From positions 9,197,001-9,261,000 of the forward strand of contig NC_092471.1 of the NCBI RefSeq assembly GCF_047495875.1: a stretch of DNA of 64,000 bases, in the 5' to 3' direction. The notes below the pieces were generated by a model. That model had not been told where the DNA came from. It saw only the letters and a program-made list of their open reading frames with translations, and did not search any database. Within the stretch, counting starts at the first letter, position 1, and each line of letters begins with the position of its first letter. Shown here piece after piece: positions 12,800 to 25,126 of the stretch. A program made the position numbers and the translations under genes. The DNA is from Pithys albifrons albifrons. Its lineage: Eukaryota; Chordata; Aves; Passeriformes; Thamnophilidae.

Positions 12800-13050
12800 A
12801 TCTTACCAGAAACTGCTCTGAAGGGCAAATAGGAGCACAGGAGCTGGCTGATCATCAGGGATTACCTCCGTGGAGCACAAGCACAGCCCATCCCAAAGTG
12901 AAGAAGCCAGCATGGCTGAACAGAGAACTCCAAACCAAGCTGGAAAGCAAAAATCAGCAAGGGCAAGGCTGGGCCAGTTTGTCCTGAACAAGCACAGAGA
13001 CATTGCTCAGGCAGGTAGACAAGAAATTAGAAAAGTCAAGACTCATGTTC
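12800..13050 (+). mobile_element. CR1 ORF2 internal fragment
   Basis: The plus-strand frame from 12787 translates to a stretch ending in KPAWLNRELQTKLESKNQQG. This corresponds to the CR1 ORF2 segment between the endonuclease and reverse-transcriptase domains, where a PAWLNREL block precedes a basic KLR/KK region. At the nucleotide level AAACTGCTCTGAAGGGCAAA and CATGGCTGAACAGAGA match that part of CR1 as I know it. The AGAAATTAGAAAAG near 13023 fits the next conserved piece. No catalytic residues are present and the frame is broken, so this is a relic. It abuts a different, older CR1/L3-type fragment. Confidence 0.8.
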
Positions 13051-13069
13051 CTTCCCAAACTCTGGGATT

Positions 13070-13360
13070 GCTTTCCACAGGAGTGTACTGAAATTCTGAA
13101 AAAGTTCAAAATTATACTGGACAAATTCATGGAACAAATTCATGGATACTCTAAGGCCTGTTAGGTACCAAGGCAACCCCTCTGACTTGGGAAGTCTCTA
13201 GAACAGGACAGTTGCTTGGGTCTAGGAGAATGCTCTGGAAAACCTGCCACATGTCATCTGCCTTCTCCCCCTTGTTCACATCCAGCCATTACTGGCCAGT
13301 GTCACAGCAGAATATCAGGAAAGTGTGACCTGTGATCTGGTATGGTATAGTCATCCTTAC
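13070..13360 (+). mobile_element. Ancient CR1/L3-type LINE 3' end
   Basis: The segment opens with AAGTTCAAAA...ACTGGACAAATTCATGGA. It later has TACTGGCCAGTGTCACAGCA, AATATCAGGA, and GATCTGGTATGG...GTCATCCTTAC. This order matches the L3/CR1-like 3' end common in turtles, crocodilians and birds ('gataaattcatgga ... ctggccactgtcagagacaggatac ... tctgacccagtatgg...ttcttatg'). Divergence is much higher than in the 9.7 kb CR1 copy. A 13-bp tandem duplication (13121-13146) lies inside it. Confidence 0.7.
13121..13146. repeat. Exact 13-bp tandem duplication
   Basis: ACAAATTCATGGA is present twice head-to-tail (13121-13133 and 13134-13146). It duplicates the conserved 'aaattcatgga' motif of the surrounding L3-type fragment, so it arose after insertion, probably by slippage. 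Confidence 0.9.
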
Positions 13361-15250
13361 ACTCTCTGGTCTGTGACCCACTCTGTTGTACCTGTACATG
13401 CTGGATTTGTATTTACTCACAGTTGGAGATCAGCTCCACCTTCCAGCATGAATATTTTTAAAAGCAAAAATGACAGGTATTAGCAGAGAAGGGGAAACAT
13501 CTCTGTTCTTCTGTTGAAAATACATCAAGATCTCCAAGACAGAGCAGCATGCTATCTGAAACAGTTTTTCCTCTGAAGCTGTTGACCTACTTTGTTAGCT
13601 ATACAATTTCTAACAAATTTACTATATTATAACAGCTGTGTTCATGCTGTTCTAGTGTCAGCACTTCTATTCTAAACCCCATTTTTTACACACTTCCATA
13701 ATAACTCAATTATAAAACTTGGGTAAAATGTGGCTCTCCACAAGCGTTTTCTTCTCCAAAGTACATTTGACCATGCACAAAAATGCACCATTGCAAAATG
13801 CCAAATTGCCCACTTGGGTCTGATTTGCCCCCAAGAGCGTGGCAAGACTCTGCTTGAGGGCATAAGCAGGAGAAAGGGCAGTGTGGTCTCCTCTGAAGTG
13901 GCAGTAGCTGTCAGCAGTGTCCTTGCAATGCAGCAGCTGGGAATGAGGGAGGGGAATCCAGCAGCTGTACAGGCAAAATGGCAGGAAGAAACCTATCTCC
14001 TCAATTCAGCTACTGCTGAGCTTTGGCTTTTCTAATTCTCTCCCTGCCAGCTTAGGGTGTGTCCCTGCACTTCCTAGATGGCCCATCCCTGCCCTAAACT
14101 TGCTTGTAGCCCTCCCGTAAGTTTTCCCTATGTTGTTCCATTCTATTCTATCTGCTAACAAGGCACCAAACCCACATAAGATACTCAACATATTGGAACA
14201 CTGTAGATCTATATGGTGGCACAACAACATTGTTCCAGTTAGTTATCTATTTCTCTCGTAATAACCCATAATATTCTATTTGCTTTTTTATTATCTCTTC
14301 GAAATACAGGATTGCTGTCACTCTTAAAGACTTATTACTTTTCAGCCCAGACTGTATTTTTCTCTTTCTGCACTCGATTCTGGGAGTCTCCAAACAGCAG
14401 CAGCTTGTTTACAGTAAAACCATCAGAACATCTTAATTCAGGAAATGGGCAAATATTAAGTAATTACCATCTCTCATATAAAATACATCTTGAAAACTTT
14501 TTATATAAAAAGACTGAGTTTTATGCATAAATGATGTCCTACTGAAATAAATGAAATTCTGTGTCTGCACAACTAGACATGGCCATGTCTGGTAGGATTG
14601 TGCATTACAGTGATTGACTTCTTACAGCAAGACATCTTGCTATATATTAATTTTGATAAAGAAACTAGATTAAATTCTAGAGTTCATTTTAAAATATCAC
14701 AGAAAACCTTTTCATCTGCTTCTCCCTTCTTCAGATGCATTGACCAAGTGAAAGAATTCAAATACAGTCCATAAGTGGATCTTCCCAACTGCTACCTAAG
14801 CACATATGTGACAGCTGTCAGTTCAGCAACAGAAAGATGACAGGAAAGCACTGGTGATATGGCAGCATTGGCAAAACTGTGTTAAAACAGGCATCCCTGT
14901 AGGAAATCCTTCTACACTCCAACAGATGGCCAGTAGTTAGGGGAAACTATTAGTTAAATTTTTCACAGCAAAGGGTAACAGATAAAACTTAACAAACTTC
15001 AGCAACTTGCCAGAGAGAGTCAGCCCTTTTCTGAAGTGCAGGTACCTACCAACAATGCAGGAAAGGCACTGGATTTTACAGGCACACTGCCAGACTGTAT
15101 AATGACTTTATAATCATGGTATCATTTCCATATACCACGCAGACAATACAGTCATGCAAGTGTCATAATTGCACAATTATTACATTAATTCACGCAGGCA
15201 GCAATTACACACAAACTCCAGCTGCCAGTGCCACACACCCACCCCTGCTG

Positions 15251-15280
15251 CCGGCACGTCGGCTGTGGATCGGCCACGGA
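15251..15280. other. Short CpG-dense patch
   Basis: Five CpG dinucleotides fall within 27 bp (C positions 15252, 15257, 15260, 15271 and 15277). Neighbouring sequence is CpG-poor. It is too short to be a CpG island on its own. Confidence 0.75.
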
Positions 15281-17220
15281 GCCTGGGAATGTGATGGGTG
15301 AATGACAGGTGGGAGTTTCCTCCTCTAATGCTTTAAAAGGAACTGCAGAAATAATTGTACTTTCAGCTGTTTGGAATACACCAATTCACCTGAAATGGGC
15401 TGTTACTCTTTCCTCTATATTTGGGAATTTTCCATGTATCAAAGAGAGACATTGGCAACATATACAAATATTATATTTGTATATAAAGATATCAGCAAAG
15501 ATTGACACGAACTGACCACCTCCAAAGTCCATATCCTTTCAGACCAGATTTTTATCCAGAAGCATTGATCAGGTCTGCTCTTTCACATTACTAAAATATA
15601 TTCTAGCACAGGGCACAGAATATGAGGATTTCCTAAGAAAAACTAAAACTAGGAGAAATTCAGGGTGTATGAGCATTGCAGCACATCTGGGCTGCATTCC
15701 AAATGACAAGGGTCAAGATGGGGGGTTGGGGAATTTCAGAAAGGCAAAACTTCACTGAGCTTGCTTTTGGGACACATTTAAATGTGAAACTCAGGGACTA
15801 CAAACCTGTGGGAACCAGGGAGCAGGTGACCAACTCCTTTTCACTTCTGAAGACCTTTTTTAAATTTAAAAAAATCCTTTGGGAATGCACAACAATACTT
15901 GTCAGTGTGAGAGCATTTGAACAGCTGCATGTCTGAGTGCTGCTCAAGGCTGACAAGCACAGCCTGCCTCACTTGCAGAGTCTGGGGGATGTGCTTGTTA
16001 TAATAAATGCTGTCAGACTATGTATATTAAAACTTTCCTGACTTTAATCAGAAAGCAGAGGAATGGAAGTAAGAACAGTCCTCATCACCCTGGTGTATAC
16101 AGCAGCCATGCAGTGGACATCATGAGCTGATGGCACTGACAAGCTCACTTGGTACCAGCTCTGAATTTGATTTGAGAAATCCTTCTGATCAGTGAAAAAA
16201 ATAACAAAATTTCTCAGCCCCTGAAATTCCTGTTCTTTTCCCCAAAACACAACTTCTATTTTAAGACTGAATTGATTTTTAAAACGCACAGAAGCTGTTT
16301 CTTTCACCTTACCATACATTCCTGTGAAGTGCATCATAAGCAACGGCAACTAAATTAACTTCATAACAATGTGGTGGGATTTCAAGGGAAAGAAAAACAA
16401 ACAAACAACGTTGTTATGTGAAGAGACATACTTTTTCATAAAATCTCTGCCCTCTGGGTGAGGATAACTATGCTTCCAGCACACTGTTCTCGCTCATTTA
16501 ATAATGGAATATGGTTTTGGATTGTGTATATGTTGACAGAAAGCAGAAGTGACAGAAAGTTCAGGAAGCTTTGATTTTAGTATTTGCCTGTTGGAATGGA
16601 AATACTTGAAGAGAACCTCTAGGCTGATAAAATTTGTCACTTGAATTTCAAATAAAAATAAATAAAATCAGTTTTATCAGCCAATAGAAAAATCCCATCT
16701 ATTTCCACTGTGAATTGAAATAATATCTGGTTTAAGCCTTTACTGTTTCAGCCACTTGACAAGCTTTCTTCTGCTTTGGGGATACAAATATTCTGCACCT
16801 GCCAAGGAACAGAGGAGTATTGCCTCAAAGCTGTGTCAAATCCCCTGTACAGCTGGAGTTTGAAGTGCAGAACCTGAAAACCAGGAATGAGCAGGATTCA
16901 ATGCTGAGGGCCATGAAAACCCCAGCTGAAGACCAACTCACAGAGACAGGCCAGGGTCAACATGGGCTCTCCTGACTATGGGCAATATTCAGCTGTTCTA
17001 GAGACAGCTCTGCTGTTTCTCCAAAATCAGCACCAACACTTAAAGCTGCAGGAAGATCCATCTGTCTGGTGAAACAGGATGGATTAATAAAAACTGAATG
17101 CCTAATGCACTGAAACATGCTCTGTTCAAAACCCTAAATCATAATAGGTAATTCTGACAAACATTGGCTATTTAAGTGCTTAACTCTGATCATCTTGACT
17201 TTCTAAACTTAATTTCATAA

Positions 17221-17236
17221 ATACACAAATGTGTAT
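17221..17236. repeat. 7-bp hairpin, AT/CA-rich
   Basis: ATACACA (17221-17227) and TGTGTAT (17230-17236) are perfect reverse complements around a 2-base spacer. Another perfect hairpin follows 24 bp downstream. Confidence 0.75.
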
Positions 17237-17260
17237 GTACCTTCTAGACAGCAGCAGTAA

Positions 17261-17279
17261 TTACAGCTGACAGCTGTAA
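17261..17279. repeat. 8-bp hairpin with CAGCTG-like core
   Basis: TTACAGCT (17261-17268) and AGCTGTAA (17272-17279) are perfect reverse complements around GAC. The unit contains two overlapping E-box-like half sites (CAGCTG at 17271-17276 is a full palindromic E-box). It could be a regulatory site, but nothing else supports that. Confidence 0.75.
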
Positions 17280-19575
17280 GGACATTTTACATGTTTCAGT
17301 AATAAACCTATCTATCCCTATTAAATATTAATAAACAATCTTTCCCTATTACCTATTATATGCCATCAGTCACATCAGTTTTAGGAGGAAGGCCAGTAAA
17401 AACAAAATAACAACTATTTTATTCTTTTTTAAATACAGTCTGAGCAGTTTATGGATGTTAATAAAACCCCTGACAAGAGAAGCACTATTTATGAACAGGA
17501 CTGATATACAAGCAGAAAAAAAATAAATTGAGTATTTTCCTGCCTCAAATTTGCATATCTTGTTTAAATATTTCAGGAAGACCATGGAAAGGAAGGTGAA
17601 ATGAAAATACAGCCTGGCCCATCTCCATGCTGCCACCTCCCAGCCCCTCCCCAGGGACTCTGAAAAGCCTGCACTGGAATTGGTGCCACTGTACAAGGCA
17701 GGACACCCCACCCAGGAGCCAGGCAGGGTTTTGTGCGTGGGAGTATGCCAAGATAAGGGCTTAGATACCACAATGCTCCTGATTCCTCCATCTGTGGTTG
17801 AGAAGATCTGCCACAGACAGGAGTATTTTTCAGCTGTCATGTTTCTCTTATCCTCACCAATTATTTCCATGTTTTTCTGAATGAGAAGGATGGCTCTGAC
17901 AAGTGAAAGCATGTACGATACCCACAGACATTGTAAATCATTTGCAACTATTATTTTCATTTTCTAACTTAATAATACAGTCTGGCACACAGTTCAGAAG
18001 CTGACTCACTTGACAGTTAGACTTCTTTACTGAAAAAATGCTGACAATATAAATTGAGATGTTTCAGAGGACTATACCTCACAAAAACTACATCCAAACA
18101 GTTAAACTGTGTCTTTATGTTTGAAATTTTTGAACTAAGTCTACAAATTTTAAGAAAACTCATACTATTAATGACACTTCAGTTTCCTTTTCACCAATTC
18201 TTTTGGTATCAAACTCTGATACCATTCTTTTGAAAAATTTTAATTCTTTGAAAAATTAAAAAAATATGGAAGTTTTGTGAGAATTTTAGTGACTAACTTC
18301 ACACTTCAATTTGTTTGAAAACAAGAAGTTGGGAAACTTGGACTTATTATTGGAATCTGAACTTTTTTTGTTGAAAACTAACCATTGAGGAAACAACTGT
18401 TCATACTTCATTGTCAAATTTTATGTGTAGTCACAATTTTTGCTACACTTTAGTCTTTCCTCTGCCTCCCTGCTCTGTGAACCTGGGGAAGGGCAGGCAG
18501 ACAAAAGTGGGGCTATTTCAGGTGCCAGACCAAGAATAGGGAAGGCTGAAATTCTCCAAACATGTTTTCAGTCTGGGGAAAGGTATGAACAGATGCATCA
18601 ATAGGTACTGCTTAAAAATGGAACTTCACCCCTGCTACCCATAAACACACTATCCAGTCTCTCGTTGGCTGATTGGCCAGGCTTACAACTACTGGTTACT
18701 TTTTTCTTTCACCATTTCTTGTAGAAAACTCCTCTAGAATCTCCCACCTAAGTAATTCCAAATTTTCTTTCAGTTTGTGTCTAACCAAGCTACAGCATGT
18801 TATCCTTACAGCAACCCTGCCCTTCTCCCCAAAACACGTATTTCTTTCACTCCCAGATGGTAACTCCCCAAGTATTATCAATGGAAATTAAACCTTACAG
18901 GCTTCGTTTTGCTGCAGAAACAACTGTTCTGTCTCATCTCCATCGTAAGGGTCCCCACTGGCCTGACTATGCAGGAAAACCCCCTCTGCCTTCTGAGATT
19001 TAAAGCATCTTTCATAAACCTGGTAACTGGCACCATGCACAAGACTCTGAAGTGTACAGAGCTCCACACTTCTCAGACTGCTCCATTAACCTTGGCTTCC
19101 CCTTCAGCCAGAATTATCTTTGCTGACACACAACCCACAGAACCTTCTCTTACTCCCAGACCTGCAGAACTCAAGCAACAGCCCTCACCACCTACACCAT
19201 ACGATCCCTTATTTTATAGGGCTTTCTCAGGCCACACTACAATTTGTCTGCTCTCTCTACTTAATGCTTGGAAGTCTCCTCAGCCAAAGCCTCTGAGTCA
19301 TCTTCGGATTTCCTCTGTATTTCCTCTAAACTTCAGAGATGAACAGAGGACTTCACCTTGAACCCCACCTTTTGAGGCACACGGTGTCTGCCCATGTCTT
19401 CCACTGGTTGACTGGTACGGTAGGATTGCAGGATCTACGTGTTTTGGTGCTTATCAATTGCTATTTTTTCCCCTCCTGTGATAACTTCTGCAAAACACAA
19501 AAAATTTCTTTAAATCATAAAAGTCAAAACATAGGAAGAAGCCCTTGTTTTGAAAAGACAACTATTTTTCAATAC

Positions 19576-19627
19576 ACACACATATATATTGTCCACACCA
19601 CTTTCTTCTCTCTTTTTTTTTTTTTTT
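19576..19627. repeat. CA/TA tract and T15 run
   Basis: A short CACACACATATATAT tract is followed about 25 bp later by fifteen consecutive T residues (19613-19627). These are simple low-complexity sequences. Confidence 0.85.
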
Positions 19628-20560
19628 GGCAAGTAATTCAAGTTTTGACAACAAATTTTGTCTCAGCTTCCATGCTTATTACTGTCTTCAATTTTCTTTT
19701 ACTAGAGGATATAGCTCCATTAAATTAATGTCTGGAAGACTGGAGTCCAGAAGAATTCCATCCTATTTCATGCTTCATTATGAAAGATTCATGCAGCCCT
19801 ACTCATCATGTTTCTACAGCCACCTACAGCAGCTTTAGCACACTAAAGTGTTGCACAGTACTAAGTGACACGTTGAAATGATCAGTCAAGTTCACTGGGC
19901 TTAAACACTCTGACAGTGATATGTAATCTTACTTTGGTTAGGGATAAAAAGACATCCTAATCAGCATACAAGGGCAATCTTTATTGTGGTAATTAGCATT
20001 TACCAAATTGCAACATTAAGTACAAAATGTTGAAAAGTGCCCTGGAGGCAGAAGTACAGGAGAGAGATTACCCAGAGGCCACAGAGAATGGAAGCTGCCT
20101 TAGTGCTGGAAGAAGTCCTGCAGTGATGAGAGCACCACATGCCTAAGCTTGTTTTCTATGGGGAAGGGTGGTAATAGGATTAGTTTCTACAACATAACAT
20201 GTTAATAAACTGTCTCTGACAAACACACACCTTCCTCATGAAAAAAACCCACAAGTCATTCCTGTACAAGATAGACTGAATTATTTAATTAGGTTAATTT
20301 AAGAGGTACCTGGAAAGCAACATTGAAGAGCAGAGTTTAAACATTTTAACTTCTTGGTCAATTACAAGTTGGTATTTTGTTTTATCTGTTTTTTCCATTG
20401 CATGTAAGATACCAAGAGAGGACCACAAAACAGGGCTGAAACCAGAAGACAACCCAGACAAAGCCTGTGAAACCAGGACTGTGACAGTGAATAGCTGATC
20501 TTCATTAAACATTATACAGATGAAAAAAATCTGTGTGTACATGTGTATATATATGCAAAG

Positions 20561-20791
20561 GAAAGGTTTAGATTGGGTATTAGGAGAAATTTCTTCATTG
20601 AAAAGCTTGTCAAATATTGGAACAGGCTGTCCAGGGCAGTGGTTGAGTCACCATCCCTGGGGATGCTTAAAAGACACATAGATGTGGCAGTGGGGACAGG
20701 GTTTAGTGTTGGGCTTGGCAGTGCTGCATTAATGGCTGGACTTGTTCATCTTCAGGGTGTTTTCTCACCAAATGATTGCATGATTCTGTAT
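20561..20791 (+). mobile_element. CR1 LINE, 5'-truncated 3' end
   Basis: The segment begins GAAAGGTTTAGATTGGGTAT, followed by TAGGAGAAATTTCTTCATTG, GGAACAGGCTGTCCAGGGCA and CACCATCCCTGGGGATG. This is the end of CR1 ORF2, here coding the NFFIEKLVKYWNRLSRAVVE piece, running into the 3' UTR. It ends at a GCATGATTCTGTATG tail of CR1 type. The wording GTGGTTGAGTCACCATCC points to a different CR1 subfamily from the copy at 9.7 kb. About 230 bp survives, and the fragment is non-functional. Confidence 0.92.
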
Positions 20792-22944
20792 GTGTATGTG
20801 CTCCTGTTTTAACCAAGTCTGAATCAGAAATTATTAGTCTGCAGAACTGCAGGTGCTACAAAGAAGTTCAAGTCCCTAAGCCACTGTAAAATCCCTCACC
20901 TGCCTTTCATCACACAGACCACTTAGTCTCCCGAGAAAACCACTCACAAGCTACAAATGAACAGATCAGTGTGGGATTCCACAGCTTTGGCCTGGTTGTT
21001 TTTGAAATCCTCGTCCCGTTGTTTTGTTTACTAGAGACTACCTGGGGTGGGTCTCACAGGAGATAACTCTATACAGTAATACCTAACAACAGATACCCAA
21101 ATATTCAAGCATTCAAGGGACCTCTAGTTGCTTACTAGGCTGCTATCTCTTAGAGAAAACATATAATTTCCCTACTGTCACTACTATTTTTATCACTCAT
21201 GCTATTTCCTGTTTTTGGTTTTGTTACCTTCCAGTGATCTACATTTTAATTTATACATTTGTGTCATTATTTTAAGATAAAAACTTCAAGAGACTTTACC
21301 AGGGACTTCATTTGCATTTGATGATTCCATTTAATAGCCCTGTGGGCTAAAAACCAACTGAATGAAAAATTTTAATTCATAATGGCAGAAGAGGATGTTA
21401 ACCCCATTAGCATCAAAAAGAAATGACCAAGTGTCAAGATAGTTTTCACAGTTCCATTCCTGTCCTTTCAGACCAGCTGAAGCTCCCAGAATTAGGTTAG
21501 TCAGTGGTGCAGACTAGTTCCTCAGTTAACATGTCTGATGGTGCTGTTGGACACGATGCATCAGTCATGCTGCTGGATCCAATTACTGGAAATTTAAAAC
21601 AAGCAAACCAAAGGACACACAATGCATTCTTTATACTTGAAAGCTCTTCATGAAAAAAGGGAAATTCTTTATCTGTTTTCCATTTAAAAACCAGTTCACA
21701 CAAATAAAATGTATGAGATGGGGAGGACAGGTGTTTTCTGCACTGTATCATTTGTCCTTTTTACTATCATGACACAGGAAAATTAGAACAGCTTTGTAGT
21801 AGTCTCAAACTTGACTAGGTAAATCACAGGGTAAGCACAGGCTTTTACAATACTCTGAGCTCAGAGATCAGTCCCATCAGCTTGGATGGATCCTCATCTC
21901 CTCCGTCTCATTTTGCCAAAACTTCCCTGCTGAACAAGGACTCATTCCAGGCTAACAGACTCGGGGATTAGTAAAACTTGACTTCAGCCTTTATATTTCT
22001 TTCTTAGTTACTTTTCTTCACTTTTCTGTATTGACTTTAGTGATATGAAAAATCTCCACAAACATTACAGCCACCCAGCATTCAGAAAAGGTCAACCAAG
22101 GACCTCGAAGGAACTTGCTTCAATGCAAAGTGCAAGCAAGTGACTGGAAACACAGCAAAACCAGGCACATTCTGCAGGACTGATCTCGCAAGGCACCGAC
22201 TATTCACTTCTACAAGGCTTCTGTTCTGCAAGGGACCCAGTCTTTTAAATCAACTGGGGGAGGTTCTTGTTTTGGAAAAGGTAAAAACCATGTCAGTGGC
22301 CAAGCATGGCCAGATTCAAACAGAAAACACAAAAGAATAAGAGAATTTTAACTGTGACTTATTCTTTTGTTCATTAAGAAGTTAGAACAATAATTTTGCC
22401 CGTCTTCTTGTATGCATTTGCTGTGGCCAGCAAGGACATTTAGGCTCTGAAAAGATATATAAAAGAGAGATTATGAATAGTCCTTCACTCCCTGAAATAA
22501 CTGAAATGCATTTCCAAAACAACAGAATCCTCAAAAATATGGGTCAAAGAAAACATATTTAAAAGTTTCACTTAACAACAGCATTTTTCATTCCAACCAA
22601 AATCCCAACTTTCGTCATAGGCAATCTTAGACTCTTCACCCTATTAATAGCTTAATGCATGATAAATAATACATTATTCACATTTGGTACAATACTTGCA
22701 AGCTACTGGCACTGTCTTCCACTTGATTTCAAGTGACATGCCCAAAGCCTTTGCAAGGAAATATAAATCTGCCCATTCAAAACAGATACCATCTCTGCCC
22801 AGCTGAATGCATCTCTTTCTTGTAATGAAAGAAAGAAGAAACACTAAGTTCAAAATGTACTTCAAAGGGGAGGAGAGCACACAAAAAAGGATGAGGTGTT
22901 CTTTTTAATTTGGGTCACATCACTTCCAAAAGGGAGTAGCAGAA
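20792..22944. other. Non-coding, no gene seen
   Basis: No supportable reading frame or identified repeat. The sequence is unremarkable AT-rich DNA with short mixed-composition patches. Confidence 0.6.
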
Positions 22945-23252
22945 TTATAAAAGTTCCAAAGATAGGCAATAAATGTGATTAAAGTCATGCTGATTCTTCT
23001 GTATCAGTAGAGACTGAAGATGTTGGGACTTCTTAGATCAGAGAAGCAAAAGCAAAGGTAGAGATGACATGGAAATAAAGAAGACAATACGATAAAAGGT
23101 ACAGCAAAGATAAATCGAGGTCTACCATTCAGTTTCTTTCATAACATAAGATCAAGGACACATTCAACACTATCAGAAGACTGCAAAATTGACACAGTGC
23201 ATTATCCGCCTGTGGAACGTAAGAGCAAGTGATATTATCAAGGGTTCTGGCC
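22945..23252 (+). mobile_element. Ancient CR1/L3-type LINE fragment
   Basis: The run AAGTTCCAAAGATAGGCAAT, then AAATGTGATTAAAGTCATG, GATGTTGGGACTTCTTAGAT, CATAACATAAGATCAAGGAC and GCCTGTGGAACGTAAGAGCA follows the order of the L3/CR1-like ORF2 end ('aaggtgggcaacaaaggtgattaaaggcatg ... gactgggacttttcagc ... cacataacacaagaaccagg ... cctgtggaactcattgcc'). Divergence and small indels are extensive. This piece covers the part of the consensus just upstream of that seen at 13070-13360. The two lie about 9.6 kb apart and are separate insertions. Confidence 0.72.
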
Positions 23253-23836
23253 GAATAGAAGTCCCAGGCAGGTTATATTTGCACAGGTTCCAACAGCATT
23301 TTTAGATTTTATTAATTAGTGTTCTGATATGTCCAAATGAAATACTTTTCTTAGTTTTTAAAACAGAAATTCCCTGGGCTCTAATTTTGACAGTGTCAGG
23401 AATACTTAATGTTTAGTTTATGAGGCCAGAACACTTCACTTATCCTACACTCATAATTCACAGTATCACAGATATTGAGACAAACATTCCAATTTTACAA
23501 GTGTCCATAATCCCATGGCAAAATATCTACATCACATACTGAACTTTTAAATGTCTTGGTGGTCTACGCTGGAGGAAAATAAATTTATAAATACTGGAAT
23601 TTCCGAAGTAAAGCTTCCAGTTTCAGCTAGCATCTTTCCATAAACATTGTAAATCTCAATATTTTCAATGTGTCTTTAGTAGGAAAATAACCCCCATTGC
23701 CAAGAACATGGAGTGAAACAGTATCAAATATGAATTAACTCCAAATACAAACAAGAAAAAAAAGGGTGCATAGGAACAGCACCTGTTTGACAACACGACT
23801 CTATTACAAAGCTAACAAGGCCCCTGTGAGATCATC

Positions 23837-23875
23837 AGATATCTCACATTGGAAGGGATCCATAAAGGATCAGGA
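23837..23875 (-). mobile_element. Possible tiny CR1 3'-UTR relic
   Basis: TCACATTGGAAGGGATCC followed by AAAGGATCA resembles the reverse complement of the CR1 3' UTR ('ttggaagggacctctaaagatcat'). There is no tail octamer and only about 35 bp, so this is tentative. Confidence 0.35.
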
Positions 23876-25126
23876 TACAGGGCATTCATTCATTCTGTAA
23901 GTGAACAGAATACACCTCAGCGTGTGAGCCAATTGTAAACAGTGTATGGGAGCAAACTTTTCTCATCTCCCACTCTTCTCAGTGTACTGGGGAGTTCAGC
24001 CTGGCTGGCACCAGGAAAAGAAGGTGCCTCGTGCCCTTAGTGTCAGGAGAAGACTCATCCTCAGCCTGCAGCTACTCACACAGTGCCCTGCCTGAGCTCC
24101 TCTCAGGTCTGGACACAGCGGCGTGTTCAGTAAGGGAGGCTCTGGACACCATTTGGGGTGAAGATGCCTCAGAAGCCAGAGGAACACAGAGACACGAAAT
24201 TCTCCTGCTGCAGCTCTGACCTAGGGAGCCTTTGCACCGGAGAGAAGATCCTCAACCACAGCAGAGGAAGAGGTGGTCTATCCAAAGGACAGGGTAACAG
24301 GAACATCACCAAAATATCACTTTACACCGGTGTTACTATTTTCCTGTTGCTATGGGAATACTAGAGAAAGTGGTTATCAGTGTGTATTCAAAGACTCATG
24401 TAAAGTCTAGGTGTGAACAGTATCATTTGTTTGCAGCCTATAATTTTCTCTTCCAAGTGGTGTTAAATAGTTTTGTTTGGGGGAAGGGTATTAATAATAT
24501 TCTGTTCTCTATTCACATGTTAAAATTAGCTAACCTTCTACCTGCTCTGGAGAACATCCAAAAAAATCTAAAGCAATGACAAGCACTAATTTATCAGGGT
24601 AAAACAGATCTTTTTTCCATATAATTAAAATTAACACACTAACTGGAATACTTTTCATAGAGTGATACTATCTTGATTTTATGACAAGGCCATCTACAAA
24701 ATTAATTCCATCATATTTAACTTGAGTGTCAAGAACCAGGCTTCAAAGAATTTTAGAGGAAATAGCTTTGAAAATTTTAGTAATGATTACAGGGGCAGTC
24801 TAGAAGTCCTTCCTTATCCTAATTAAACCACACGGCCTTCATTCTCTGAGACAGGATCAGTGATGGAATTCAACAGAGGTAAATACTAAAAGGTTTTTTT
24901 CAGTTATCTCAAGACAGAAGAGGAGAAGAAAACACAGGATACACTGGGCTGTGTTTGTATACTCACATGAAAATTCAACCTGAAAAAAATAAGGTACTTC
25001 ACATTTACTCAATCATTGGCAGGAACAAGCAGGTCTTGAACAGGCTCAGCACCATAAAAATACTACCAGCACTTTGTTTGTGTGTTTCAATTAAATGCCT
25101 AATGTTCTGACTGAAAACTTCAATCG

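Larger units (their letters stand above)
13361..20560. other. Non-coding, no gene seen
   Basis: Seven kilobases without a supportable gene. The longest reading frame of the window (17370-17960, minus, 196 codons) lies here but has no recognisable domain; it is discussed as a finding. Other content is a small CpG cluster at 15251-15280, two short hairpins at 17221-17279, a T15 run at 19613-19627 and a short CA/TA tract just before it. Confidence 0.65.
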
